Part shown: in pieces, positions 7,438 to 16,230 of the stretch
Position numbering within the stretch: the first letter of the stretch is position 1
Layout: every line of letters begins with the position of its first letter
Source of the DNA: Chryseobacterium sp. ERMR1:04
GTDB lineage: Bacteria; Bacteroidota; Bacteroidia; Flavobacteriales; Weeksellaceae
Length of the DNA stretch: 64,000 nt
Assembly (NCBI RefSeq): GCF_001297705.1
Contig: NZ_LIRF01000003.1
Location: 186,001-250,000 of the forward strand
Direction: 5' to 3'
Notes under the pieces: model-generated
Database searches by the model: none
What the model was told of the DNA's origin: nothing
What the model saw: the letters and a program-made list of their open reading frames with translations, nothing else
Program-made: the position numbers and the translations under genes

Positions 7438-9585
7438 ATGAAGAAAAAACTACTAACAATTGCAGCACTTGGATTAATGACAAGTTCTGTATTTCAGGCA
7501 CAAACTTTTGTATTCAACAAAAATTCATCATGGAGCTACAAAGACAACAATCAGGCACAGGTTGCTCAATGGAAAGATAAAACTTTCGACATTTCAACTT
7601 GGACGGTAGGAGCAGGTCCTCTTGGTTATGGAGATCCTGTTACAACAACTATCAATTCAGGTCTTATCACGGCATATTTCGCTAAAGATTTCAATGTCAA
7701 CTTATCTGACTTAAGTGACACAATGGAATTAGGTGTGATGAGAGATGATGGTATCGTGGTTTATTTGAACGGGGAAGAAGTGGTAAGAGACAATATGCCT
7801 GCTGGGGTAATTGATTTCAACACATGGTCTAGCACTACAATAGACGGCGCTGCAGAAAGTGTGTATAATATTTTCTCAATTCCAAAATCAAAATTCGTTA
7901 ACGGAAACAACAGAATTTCTATCGAATTGCACAACAGAGGTGCGGCAAGTTCAGATCTAAGAATTGATGCTTATCTTAAAACAACAGGTCCAGTAACAAA
8001 TCCTTCGGCTTGTAATTCAATGCACATCAGTTGCTTTACTTCTATTGTTCCAACAGGGCAAACTGGGAAATTAATCATTCCTACAGAGCATAAATATCAA
8101 CTTGTTTTAAAAGAAGGAGATAATTACACAGAAGGAGGCGGATTAGTTGGCGGTCAAAATGACTTTACGGCGTATGTTGCTAAAAATGCAAGCAGCACCA
8201 ACGGTTACCTTTCTGTAAATCACGAAACAAATCCGGGTGGGGTGACCATGGCGGAAATTAATTATAATGCTTCAACAAAGCTTTGGCAATTAACAAGATC
8301 AAGAGCGGTAAGTTTCTCAGCACCAAGTTTGGTACAGACAATCAGAAACTGTTCTGGAGGGGTTACTCCTTGGGGAACGGTGGTTACTGCTGAAGAATCT
8401 GTAACATCAAATGACACGAATGGGGACGGAATGAAAGACTACGGATGGTTGGTAGAAATTGACCCTGCAACAGCTCAGGTCATTTCTAAAAATGCAGACG
8501 GATCTAAAGGAAAACTATGGCAAATGGGTATTATGAACCATGAAAACGTGGTGATTAATAACGCAGGAACAATTGCTTATTACGGAGAAGATGGCGGAAC
8601 GCACATGGTGTATAAATACATCATGGATACACCAAACAACCTTTCTTCAGGGAACTTATATGTGTTGAAATTAGATCAGGGATTAAGCACAGGAGGTGAT
8701 CCTGTAGGAACTACTGCAACTTGGATTCAGGTTCCTAACAAAGAAAAAGCAGATCAAAATAATACAGCTACACTTGCTCAGTCATTAGGCGGAACAAGAT
8801 TTAATGGAATAGAAGATGTAGATATCAGTCCATTAGACGGGAAAGTATATTTTACGGCAAAAGGATTAAACAAAGTATATCGTTTACAAGATAATGGAAC
8901 TACCGCTTCCCAGGTAGAAACTTTCGTAGGAGGACTTTCTACTGTATATTCTTTCACAACAGCGCAAGGAACGAAATCTGAAGCTTGGGGAGATGGTAAT
9001 GATAATCTTACTTTCGATGAATTAGGAAATCTTTGGGTATTGCAGGATGGTGGTAAAAATTACATTTGGGTAATTGCTCCAGATCACACACAGGCTAATC
9101 CAAAAGTGAAATTATTTGCTTCTATGCCGGCAGGATCAGAACCTACAGGTCTTACTTTTACACCGGATCATAAATTTGGATTCTTCTCTATTCAACACCC
9201 GGATTCTACGATTCTAACGGATGTAGATGCAACAGGAAATACAATTGATTACAGAGGGAAATCAGCAACGATCGTAGTGGCTCTTAAAGATAATTTAGGG
9301 ACAACAGGTTCTTTAGGAACAATTGAGCACGTTGCAGAAAATACAGTAACCGTTGCTCCAAACCCAACTTCAGGTATGGTGAAAATCAATTCTGTAAAAG
9401 GGTTGAAAGATATTTCTGTAACAGCATATAGCATGGACGGTAAAATTGTCTTCACAAAGAAATTTACAGGTTCAAACAAATCATTAGATCTTGATTTCAC
9501 TTCACAACTTGAAGTTTCAAGAGCATTGATCTTGAACATTGAAGCAGAAGGTTTCCAGAAAACAGTGAAACTTCTAAAAAAATAG
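7438..9585 (+). CDS. PhoX-like (DUF839) phosphatase with T9SS sorting domain
   Basis: This is a 715-residue secreted protein. A signal peptide ends near VFQAQ. Residues of about 22-180 look like a beta-sandwich (LGVMRDDGIVVYLNGEEVV). The region of about 195-640 is a PhoX/DUF839 domain, recognisable by LSVNHETNPGGVT, the segment CSGGVTPWGTVVTAEE and the late GNLWVLQDGGKNYIW. PhoX enzymes are calcium/iron phosphomonoesterases that release phosphate from organic esters. The last 75 residues (VAPNPTSGMVKI to VKLLKK) are a type A T9SS sorting domain, so the protein should cross the outer membrane by the type IX system. Enzyme activity is inferred from family. Phosphate control would be expected, but I see no recognisable Pho-type site. 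Confidence 0.85.
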   Translation: MKKKLLTIAALGLMTSSVFQAQTFVFNKNSSWSYKDNNQAQVAQWKDKTFDISTWTVGAGPLGYGDPVTTTINSGLITAYFAKDFNVNLSDLSDTMELGVMRDDGIVVYLNGEEVVRDNMPAGVIDFNTWSSTTIDGAAESVYNIFSIPKSKFVNGNNRISIELHNRGAASSDLRIDAYLKTTGPVTNPSACNSMHISCFTSIVPTGQTGKLIIPTEHKYQLVLKEGDNYTEGGGLVGGQNDFTAYVAKNASSTNGYLSVNHETNPGGVTMAEINYNASTKLWQLTRSRAVSFSAPSLVQTIRNCSGGVTPWGTVVTAEESVTSNDTNGDGMKDYGWLVEIDPATAQVISKNADGSKGKLWQMGIMNHENVVINNAGTIAYYGEDGGTHMVYKYIMDTPNNLSSGNLYVLKLDQGLSTGGDPVGTTATWIQVPNKEKADQNNTATLAQSLGGTRFNGIEDVDISPLDGKVYFTAKGLNKVYRLQDNGTTASQVETFVGGLSTVYSFTTAQGTKSEAWGDGNDNLTFDELGNLWVLQDGGKNYIWVIAPDHTQANPKVKLFASMPAGSEPTGLTFTPDHKFGFFSIQHPDSTILTDVDATGNTIDYRGKSATIVVALKDNLGTTGSLGTIEHVAENTVTVAPNPTSGMVKINSVKGLKDISVTAYSMDGKIVFTKKFTGSNKSLDLDFTSQLEVSRALILNIEAEGFQKTVKLLKK

Positions 9586-9602
9586 TTATTAATAATTTTT
9601 TT

Positions 9603-9634
9603 GGCTGCCGGTAATTTATTATCGGTGGCTTTTT
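9603..9634 (+). terminator. Terminator after the PhoX-like gene
   Basis: GGCTGCCGGT pairs with ATCGGTGGCT (four G-T wobbles), followed by T-rich sequence. It lies just 10 bp before the next start. Confidence 0.6.
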
Positions 9635-9644
9635 ATCTTTTTAT

Positions 9645-10544
9645 ATGAAAAAACTTTTCGTTCTTATTTCTATGATATCGCTTTCTCAGGCAAAAGCCCA
9701 GATTGATCCTGTGAAATATCCTACGTATACCAATGTTGATGAGGCGTTGAAAAGCGGTAAAACGGTCTACAGTATGAGTTTCAGAGGTAAAGGATTATTT
9801 AATCTTCCTCCTGATATTAAAAAATTCAATGCGATATTTTTCCTGAATATCATGGGAAACAAATTAGAAAAAATGGATGACGAAATATTTTCATTAAAAG
9901 AATTGGAGATATTAAATGTCAATGAAAACAGCATTAAATTCATTCCGGATGAAATCGGTAATTTAGTAAAATTGACTTCTTTTTCTATTAATCTTAATAG
10001 CTTGACAAGCATTAATCCAAACCTGGCAAAACTTCAAAACCTGAAAGTAATCCACTTGGATGCTAACAGTTTAAATGTCTTTCCTGAAGTATTAATGAAG
10101 ATTCCAACGTTAGAAGAGATTAATTTACAGGGAAATCAGATCAGTTTTATTGCTGATGATTTAGATCAGATTAAAAATTTAAAGTTTCTAAACCTTTCAG
10201 AAAATCAGATCAACGATTTAGGGAATCTAAAATTCCCAAAAGACATTAAATATTTAGAATTACAGCAAAACGCCATTGCCAAGCTTCCTGAAAATTTATT
10301 TCATTCAAAAAAATTGGAATTTCTGAACGTAAGCAATAATAATATAAAAGAAATTTCTCCTAAAATAAAAGGCTTAAAGAATGTGGTAAGTATGAATTTA
10401 GCAAACAATAATTTAAAAGACCTTCCAACAGAAATTAAATATTTGAAAAATCTTAAAACATTGATTCTAACAGGAAATCCAATGACAAAAAATAAAATTG
10501 AGGAGTTAAAAACCTTACTTCCTCAGGCGCAGATTTATTTCTAA
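9645..10544 (+). CDS. Secreted leucine-rich-repeat protein
   Basis: The 299-residue product has a signal peptide ending near AKAQ, a short N-terminal cap, then about ten leucine-rich repeats of 22-24 residues from residue 55 to 290 (for example LEFLNVSNNNIKEISPKIKG and LKTLILTGNPMTK). The repeats follow the bacterial LxxLxLxxNxI pattern. There is no lipobox, no membrane anchor and no T9SS domain, so it is probably periplasmic or released. Leucine-rich repeats bind protein partners; the partner here is unknown. The gene ends 2 bp from the convergent yciH-like gene, leaving no room for a terminator between them. Confidence 0.85.
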   Translation: MKKLFVLISMISLSQAKAQIDPVKYPTYTNVDEALKSGKTVYSMSFRGKGLFNLPPDIKKFNAIFFLNIMGNKLEKMDDEIFSLKELEILNVNENSIKFIPDEIGNLVKLTSFSINLNSLTSINPNLAKLQNLKVIHLDANSLNVFPEVLMKIPTLEEINLQGNQISFIADDLDQIKNLKFLNLSENQINDLGNLKFPKDIKYLELQQNAIAKLPENLFHSKKLEFLNVSNNNIKEISPKIKGLKNVVSMNLANNNLKDLPTEIKYLKNLKTLILTGNPMTKNKIEELKTLLPQAQIYF

Positions 10545-10546
10545 AC

Positions 10547-10870
10547 TTATCCGCCAACTCTTTTGGTTTTATAGCCCATTCCTTTAAGGATATCCATTAT
10601 TTTATCACGATTATCCCCTTGAATGATGATCGTTCCATCCTTTTCAGAACCACCTATTCCCAGTGTGGTTTTTATTTTTTTTGAGATTTTCTTTAAATCT
10701 TCTTCATTTCCTTCCCAACCTTCAACAATTGTTACAGGTTTTCCATTTCGTCCTTTTTTCTCAAACTTACATACCAAAGGCTCTTTTTGCTTAAATTGTT
10801 CTTCGGGCATCTCAAAATCCTGCTCTTCATGAGTAGGAAAAAGGTTCTTCAATTGATCTCGTAAATCCAT
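10547..10870 (-). CDS. yciH: SUI1/eIF1-like translation factor (YciH family)
   Basis: The product is 107 residues. Residues of about 35-105 form a SUI1 domain, seen in GKPVTIVEGWEGNEEDLKKI, the basic turn KKIKTTLGIGGSEKDG and the closing IIIQGDNRDKIMDIL. Bacterial YciH is the counterpart of eukaryotic eIF1 and affects start-site fidelity on the ribosome. The N-terminal 30 residues are acidic and variable. The gene is convergent with the leucine-rich-repeat gene and is preceded by a repeat-bearing intergenic region. Family assignment is firm. The exact role of YciH in flavobacteria is not established from sequence. Confidence 0.88.
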   Translation of the reverse strand: MDLRDQLKNLFPTHEEQDFEMPEEQFKQKEPLVCKFEKKGRNGKPVTIVEGWEGNEEDLKKISKKIKTTLGIGGSEKDGTIIIQGDNRDKIMDILKGMGYKTKRVGG

Positions 10871-10936
10871 AGCGCAAAATTAATAATTATTTTTATTCCA
10901 AAGCAGGTAAATAAAAAGATTGAATTAAAAAATACA

Positions 10937-11197
10937 CGCAATCATCTGCGTAAATCTGTGTAATCAACGGGAGAAAACAAAACTCAATCCAAATATTCGT
11001 AGAAATTTGTGTTTAAACTAATTTCCACGGATTGGTAAAGATGGTATGTTTTAAAATTTAAAAAAAATCAGCGCAATCTGCAAAATCAGCGAGAGAAAAA
11101 AATCAAAACTCAATCCTAACATTAGTGAAAGTTTGTGTAAAACATTTGCGTAATTTGTGTTTAAAATATTTCACATAGATTATATTTTAAATTTAAA
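10937..11197. repeat. Two tandem diverged copies of an intergenic repeat
   Basis: Copy 1 (about 10937-11066) and copy 2 (about 11071-11197) share the same order of blocks: CGCAATC..CTGC, a GAGAAAA..AAAACTCAATCC block, a GAAA.TTTGTGT block and a closing TTTTAAAATTTAAAAA. A related element with inverted arms lies at 37775-37857. The rest of the 430-bp gap holds only the gpmI promoter box. Confidence 0.6.
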
Positions 11198-11273
11198 AAT
11201 CAGCTACAGAATAAACAAAATCTTTTAATAAAAATTTAAGTCTTTCAAATTCTTAAATTCATTCTAAAATAGA

Positions 11274-11281
11274 TAAATTTG
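11274..11281 (+). promoter_or_regulatory. Bacteroidetes -7 box for gpmI
   Basis: TAAATTTG matches TAnnTTTG, 21 bp before the gpmI ATG. Confidence 0.55.
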
Positions 11282-11302
11282 TAATATAAAAGTTATAAAA
11301 TA

Positions 11303-12844
11303 ATGTCAAAAAAAGCAATATTAGCGATCCTTGACGGATGGGGATTAGGTCTGAATCCGGATGTTTCAGCATTAGATAAAGCAAACACACCATTTATAGA
11401 TAGTTGTTATACAAAATTCCCGCACACAACGCTCGAAGCGAGTGGTTTAGCAGTAGGACTTCCTTTCGGTCAGATGGGGAATTCTGAAGTGGGACACATG
11501 AATTTGGGAGCAGGAAGAGTGGTTTACCAAAATCTTGTTAAACTGAATATGGCGGTGGAAAACGGAACATTAGGTCAGGAGAAAGTCATTCAGGAGGCAT
11601 TTGAATATGCTAAAAGAGAAAATAAAAAAGTACACTTTATCGGATTGGTTTCTAATGGAGGAGTACATTCACATATCAATCACTTAAAAGGATTTTTAAC
11701 TGCAGCTCAGGAGTTTGGATTGCATGATAATGTTTTTGTTCATGCTTTTACCGATGGTAGAGACTGCGACCCGCATTCAGGATTTGGTTTTATTGATGAG
11801 CTTCAAAAGCATATGGATGCTACCACCGGAAAAATTGCTACCGTAGTGGGAAGATACTACGCAATGGACAGAGATAAAAGATGGGAGCGTGTAAAATTGG
11901 CTTATGATGCAATGGTGAATGGTGTTGGTTTACAATCAACGGATGCTTTAGCTTCAATCAAAGATTCTTATGATAATAGCGTTACAGATGAATTCTTAAA
12001 GCCAATCATTATGGTGCATACTACAGAAACCGGAAATGTGGTTCCTGTTGCCAAAATTACAGATAATGATGTGGTAATTTCTTTCAATTTCCGTACAGAC
12101 AGAGGTCGTGAGATTACAGAAGTACTTTCTCAGCAAGACTATCCGGATTATTCTATGCGTAAGTTGGATCTTTATTATGTAACATTGACCAATTATGATA
12201 AAACCTACCAAAATGTACATGTTGTCTTTGATGAAAATGTTCTTCAGGACACGATGGGAGAGGTGTTAGAAAGAAATCATAAAACACAGATCAGAATTGC
12301 GGAAACAGAGAAATACCCTCACGTTACGTTCTTCTTTTCAGGAGGGAGAGAAGAGGAATTTGTGGGAGAAAGAAGATTGCTTTGTCCAAGTCCGAAAGAT
12401 GTTCCTACGTATGATCTAAAGCCGGAAATGTCAGCGTATGATATCACGAATGCGATTGTTCCTGAATTGGAAAATGGCACGGCTGATTTCATCTGTTTAA
12501 ATTTTGCCAATACCGATATGGTGGGGCATACAGGAGTTTTCGAAGCGGCAGTAAAAGCAGCTGAGACGGTGGATAAATGTATTGAGAAGGTAGCAACGGC
12601 AGCTTATGAAAACGGATATGCTGTTTTCATTTTGGCAGATCATGGAAATTCAGATGTAATGATCAATCCGGATGGAACTCCAAATACACAGCACTCAACG
12701 AACTTAGTGCCATTCATTGTAATGGATAAAGAACATACTTGGAACCTAAAACCTGGAAAACTAGGAGATGTGGCACCAACTATTCTTACCGCTATGGGAG
12801 TAGAAATCCCTGAAATCATGACTGGAGATATTTTAATTAGTTAA
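11303..12844 (+). CDS. gpmI: 2,3-bisphosphoglycerate-independent phosphoglycerate mutase
   Basis: GpmI interconverts 3- and 2-phosphoglycerate in glycolysis and gluconeogenesis using two metal ions and a phosphoserine intermediate. The 513-residue length is normal. The first metal ligand sits in ILDGWG (Asp11), the nucleophile is Ser61 in GNSEVGHMNLGAGRV, and FTDGRDCDPHSG, SFNFRTDRGREI and the metal-binding ILADHGNSDVM near the C-terminus are all intact. It is a single-gene unit with its own promoter box upstream and terminator downstream. Confidence 0.97.
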   Translation: MSKKAILAILDGWGLGLNPDVSALDKANTPFIDSCYTKFPHTTLEASGLAVGLPFGQMGNSEVGHMNLGAGRVVYQNLVKLNMAVENGTLGQEKVIQEAFEYAKRENKKVHFIGLVSNGGVHSHINHLKGFLTAAQEFGLHDNVFVHAFTDGRDCDPHSGFGFIDELQKHMDATTGKIATVVGRYYAMDRDKRWERVKLAYDAMVNGVGLQSTDALASIKDSYDNSVTDEFLKPIIMVHTTETGNVVPVAKITDNDVVISFNFRTDRGREITEVLSQQDYPDYSMRKLDLYYVTLTNYDKTYQNVHVVFDENVLQDTMGEVLERNHKTQIRIAETEKYPHVTFFFSGGREEEFVGERRLLCPSPKDVPTYDLKPEMSAYDITNAIVPELENGTADFICLNFANTDMVGHTGVFEAAVKAAETVDKCIEKVATAAYENGYAVFILADHGNSDVMINPDGTPNTQHSTNLVPFIVMDKEHTWNLKPGKLGDVAPTILTAMGVEIPEIMTGDILIS

Positions 12845-12863
12845 AATCAATAATAAAGTTAAA

Positions 12864-12898
12864 AAAATACCGTTATATTTATGTGACGGTATTTTTTA
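12864..12898 (+). terminator. Rho-independent terminator of gpmI
   Basis: AAATACCGT pairs with ACGGTATTT, followed by a T-run. Confidence 0.85.
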
Positions 12899-12959
12899 TG
12901 ATTTTTATCAGATGTTATGAGTCACATATAGTATTATGCGCCAAATAATAAATAAATCA

Positions 12960-12967
12960 TATCTTTG
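12960..12967 (+). promoter_or_regulatory. Bacteroidetes -7 box for the acyl-ACP desaturase gene
   Basis: TATCTTTG matches TAnnTTTG, 24 bp before the ATG at 12992. Confidence 0.6.
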
Positions 12968-12991
12968 CAAATTAAAATTTAAATAGTAAAA

Positions 12992-13972
12992 ATGTATCAG
13001 AAGCTTGTAAGGAGAGAAGTAATGGGAATTTTGGAAAAGGAAGTAGGTTCTTTTCTGGATAAATTTTTGACTCCAATTGAAAAAATTTGGCAACCCTCAG
13101 ATTACCTTCCGGACCCTTCAAGTGCAGATTTCAAACACGATTTAGAGGAAATTCAGACTTTTGCTCGCGAGATGCCTTATGATCTTTTTGTTACATTAAT
13201 CGGAGATTGTATTACTGAGGAAGCTCTTCCTTCTTATGAATCTTGGTTAATGGGGGTAGAAGGAATCAATCAGGAGGAAAACAAAGTAGGTTGGGCAAAC
13301 TGGATCAGATCTTGGACTGGTGAAGAAAACAGACACGGAGATTTACTAAATAAATATCTTTACCTGTGCGGTAGAGTAAACATGAGACAAGTCGAGATCA
13401 CAACTCAATATTTGATCAGTGACGGTTTCGATATCGGTACAAGCATGGATCCTTACAGAAACTTTATTTATACAAGTTTTCAGGAAACAGCAACCAATAT
13501 TTCTCACAGAAGAGTAGGAACATTAGCAAAGCAGTCTGGAAACGGAAAATTAGCTAAAATGTGTGGGGTAATTGCTGCAGATGAAGCGAGACACGCTAAA
13601 GCTTACAAACATTTCGTTGCAAAAATTCTTGAACTGGATCCATCAGAAATGATCTTGGCATTTGAAGATATGATGCGTAAGAAAATTGTAATGCCTGCGC
13701 ATTTGATGAGACAATCTGGTCAGAAAGCGGGTGAACTTTGGGGGCATTTCTCAGATGCTGCACAAAGATGTATGGTGTATACGGGTCAGGATTACATCAA
13801 TATTATGAAAGACTTATTGGATGAATGGAAGATTGAGCACGTAAAAGGTCTTAACGAAAAGGCAGAAAAAGCTCAGGAATATCTAATGAAATTACCGGGA
13901 AGGTTACAGAAAATTACAGACAGAGTTTCTACTCCGGATCTGCAATTTCAGTTTAGCTGGGTAAAAAGTTAG
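12992..13972 (+). CDS. Acyl-ACP desaturase (soluble di-iron type)
   Basis: This 326-residue soluble enzyme belongs to the stearoyl-ACP desaturase family and introduces a double bond into ACP-bound fatty acids. The di-iron ligands are visible: Glu in ITEEALPSYE (about residue 76), the pair EENRH at 111-115, Glu in FQETATNISHRR (about 165) and DEARH at 197-201. It has no membrane segments, as expected for this family. Together with fabI at the left edge it points to lipid synthesis functions, but the two genes are not in one operon. Its position of double-bond insertion cannot be read from sequence. Confidence 0.92.
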   Translation: MYQKLVRREVMGILEKEVGSFLDKFLTPIEKIWQPSDYLPDPSSADFKHDLEEIQTFAREMPYDLFVTLIGDCITEEALPSYESWLMGVEGINQEENKVGWANWIRSWTGEENRHGDLLNKYLYLCGRVNMRQVEITTQYLISDGFDIGTSMDPYRNFIYTSFQETATNISHRRVGTLAKQSGNGKLAKMCGVIAADEARHAKAYKHFVAKILELDPSEMILAFEDMMRKKIVMPAHLMRQSGQKAGELWGHFSDAAQRCMVYTGQDYINIMKDLLDEWKIEHVKGLNEKAEKAQEYLMKLPGRLQKITDRVSTPDLQFQFSWVKS

Positions 13973-14000
13973 TTCCATATTATCATTAAATTATAAAGTA

Positions 14001-14030
14001 AGAGTGCTCAATGTTTTTGGCACTCTTTTT
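14001..14030 (+). terminator. Rho-independent terminator of the desaturase gene
   Basis: AGAGTGC pairs with GCACTCT, followed by T5. The loop contains the -33 element of the next promoter. Confidence 0.8.
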
Positions 14031-14044
14031 ATTTCTTATCTTTG
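14016..14044 (+). promoter_or_regulatory. Complete Bacteroidetes promoter for the HAD-like gene
   Basis: TTTG at 14016-14019 and TATCTTTG at 14037-14044 are separated by 17 bp, within the usual spacing. The -33 element lies inside the loop of the preceding terminator. The ATG is 22 bp downstream. Confidence 0.65.
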
Positions 14045-14066
14045 CACTTCTAAATCATAAGGGAAC

Positions 14067-14498
14067 ATGATGAACAATAAAAAAATTGCTGTAGACTTTG
14101 ATGGAACTATCGTAGATGATGCATATCCGGCAATTGGTAAGGCGAAAATTTTCGCTTTCGAAACATTAAAAAAATTACAAGGTCAAGGATTCAGATTAAT
14201 CCTTTGGACATACAGACACGGAAAAACACTGGATGAAGCTGTAGAATTCTGCAAAAACAACGGAATTGAATTCTATGCAGTAAATTCAAGTTTTGAAGGA
14301 GAAGTCTTTGATCCTCAAGCACAATCAAGAAAACTGGATGCCGATTGGTTTATTGATGATAGAAATTTAGGTGGATTCCCAGGTTGGGGCGAAATCTATA
14401 ATATCATTAATGAAAGAATAGAATTCCGTGTGGAAGGAAAAGAAGTCTTAGCGTATTCTAAGCTTAAAAAAGAAAAGAAAAAAGGTTTATTCTGGTAG
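14067..14498 (+). CDS. HAD-like protein of the BT0820 type
   Basis: The 143-residue cytosolic protein begins with the HAD nucleophile motif VDFDGTIVDD (Asp10 and Asp12), followed by LILWTYRHGKTLDEAVEF (motif II Thr) and the late acidic motif DWFIDDRNLGG. The compact size, lack of a large cap domain and the NLGG ending match a small Bacteroidetes HAD subgroup. A phosphatase role is likely, but its substrate is unknown. The tail is Lys-rich. The gene has its own promoter and is followed 104 bp later by map on the same strand. Confidence 0.8.
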   Translation: MMNNKKIAVDFDGTIVDDAYPAIGKAKIFAFETLKKLQGQGFRLILWTYRHGKTLDEAVEFCKNNGIEFYAVNSSFEGEVFDPQAQSRKLDADWFIDDRNLGGFPGWGEIYNIINERIEFRVEGKEVLAYSKLKKEKKKGLFW

Positions 14499-14602
14499 AA
14501 TAAATAATGTAACAATTTATCAATATAACAATCTACCAATCAGGATAAACAAATATTGTTGCACTGATACACTGTTATATTGTTACATGTATAAATTAAA
14601 CA

Positions 14603-15412
14603 ATGATTCAATTAAAAACAATAGACGAACTTCGTCTTATGAGAGAAAGTGCTCAGTTGGTTTCCAGAACATTAGGAATGTTGGCGAAAGAGATCAAACC
14701 TGGGATCACCACTTTATATTTAGATAAATTAGCACATGATTTTATTAAAGATCATGGCGCTGAACCTGCATTTTTAGGATATGGAGGTTTTCCAAATTCT
14801 TTATGTATTTCTCCAAACGATCAGGTAGTACACGGTTTTCCAAACAATGATATTGTGAAAGAAGGCGACGTACTTTCTGTGGATTGTGGAGCTATTTTGA
14901 ATGGTTTCGTTGGAGACCATGCCTATACTTTTGAAATCGGAGAAGTAAAGCCGGAAGTTAAAAAACTTTTGAAAGTTGCCAAAGAATCTTTATACAAAGG
15001 GATCGCGCAATGTGTAAGAGGAAAAAGAATCGGAGATATTTCTCACGCTATTCAGGCTCATTGTGAAAAAGAAGGATATGGAGTGGTAAAAGAACTGGTA
15101 GGTCATGGATTAGGAAGAAAAATGCATGAAGATCCTCAGGTTCCTAACTACGGAAAACAAGGAAGTGGTAAGGTGATCAAAGACGGTTTAGCCATTGCTA
15201 TTGAGCCTATGATCAACCTTGGAACAGAGAAAGTAAAATTCCATAATGATGGATGGACGGTTACTACTTTAGATAACTTGCCTTCTGCTCATTTCGAACA
15301 TGATGTTGCGGTAATCAATGGGAAGCCGGTATTGCTTTCTACTTTCAAATATGTTTACGAGGCTTTAGGAATCGTAAGTAATGAAGAGGAGCCTTTCCAA
15401 ATGGATTTTTAA
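14603..15412 (+). CDS. map: Methionine aminopeptidase, type I
   Basis: Map removes the initiator methionine from nascent proteins and uses two divalent metals. All five ligands are seen in their standard contexts: Asp in LSVDCGA, Asp in GDHAYTF, His in ELVGHGLGRKMHEDP, Glu in AIEPMINLG and Glu in HFEHDVAV. At 269 residues it is of normal type I size. The stop codon overlaps the start of the next gene in TAATG, which indicates translational coupling with the methyltransferase. It should be essential. Confidence 0.96.
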   Translation: MIQLKTIDELRLMRESAQLVSRTLGMLAKEIKPGITTLYLDKLAHDFIKDHGAEPAFLGYGGFPNSLCISPNDQVVHGFPNNDIVKEGDVLSVDCGAILNGFVGDHAYTFEIGEVKPEVKKLLKVAKESLYKGIAQCVRGKRIGDISHAIQAHCEKEGYGVVKELVGHGLGRKMHEDPQVPNYGKQGSGKVIKDGLAIAIEPMINLGTEKVKFHNDGWTVTTLDNLPSAHFEHDVAVINGKPVLLSTFKYVYEALGIVSNEEEPFQMDF

Positions 15413-16176
15413 TGAAAAAAGTAACGAAGCTTTTATTAAATAAAATTCCGCGTCCGATGCTTATTAAGATGAGTATCTGGGCAAGACCTCTTATTTATCA
15501 GTTTTTTAAAGGAGAAAATTTCTATGATCCTATCGACGGAAGATCTTACCGAAAGTTTCTTCCTTACGGCTATGGAAATCAGAGAGAAAATGCTCTTTCT
15601 CCGGGAACGTTAAGTTTAGAAAGACACCGCCAGATGTGGCTGTATCTTCAAAATGAAACTGATTTTTTTATTAAAAACGCTAAAGTTTTACATATTGCTC
15701 CAGAGCAGGAATTTTTAAGAAAATTCAAAAGAATGAGAAATCTGGATTACATTTCAGCCGATTTATTCTCTCCAATTGTAGATGTAAAAGCTGATATTCT
15801 GGATCTTCCTTTCCCTGATGAAAGTTTTGATATTGTTTTTTGTAATCATGTATTGGAACATATTGAAGACGATGCAAAAGCCATCAGTGAACTATATAGA
15901 GTAATGAAACCGGGTGGATGGGGAATTTTTCAGGTTCCGATGAGAAATTCATTGGAGAAAACCTACGAAGATTTCACGATTAAAGACCCGAAAGAGCGTC
16001 AAAAACATTTTGGACAATATGATCACGTCCGTTGGTACGGAATGGATTATTTTGACCGTTTGAGAAAAGCAGGTTTTAAAACAGAACCTAATTTCTATTC
16101 TCGACAATTTACAGAAGAAGAAATTAAAAAGTACGGATTAAGACAAAATGAGATCTTACCTGTAGTATATAAATAA
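15412..16176 (+). CDS. Class I SAM-dependent methyltransferase
   Basis: The 254-residue protein has a Rossmann-type methyltransferase domain from about residue 85 to 195. The SAM-binding strand is KVLHIAPEQEF, the acidic residue at the end of the second strand is in ISADLFSP, motif IV is FDIVFCNHVLEHI and the later segment VMKPGGWGIFQVP closes the fold (Methyltransf_11 type). The Ala-Pro-Glu in place of Gly-x-Gly in motif I is a known variant in flavobacterial members. The N-terminal 80 residues are basic. It overlaps map by one base. Substrate is unknown. Confidence 0.85.
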   Translation: MKKVTKLLLNKIPRPMLIKMSIWARPLIYQFFKGENFYDPIDGRSYRKFLPYGYGNQRENALSPGTLSLERHRQMWLYLQNETDFFIKNAKVLHIAPEQEFLRKFKRMRNLDYISADLFSPIVDVKADILDLPFPDESFDIVFCNHVLEHIEDDAKAISELYRVMKPGGWGIFQVPMRNSLEKTYEDFTIKDPKERQKHFGQYDHVRWYGMDYFDRLRKAGFKTEPNFYSRQFTEEEIKKYGLRQNEILPVVYK

Positions 16177-16178
16177 CA

Positions 16179-16210
16179 AAAAACGTCTTCAAATTTTGAA
16201 GACGTTTTTG
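16179..16210. terminator. Bidirectional terminator
   Basis: AAACGTCTTCAAA pairs with TTTGAAGACGTTT with A- and T-runs on both sides. It serves the convergent methyltransferase and T9SS genes. Confidence 0.85.
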
Positions 16211-16230
16211 CTTTTTATCGATTGAGAAAT

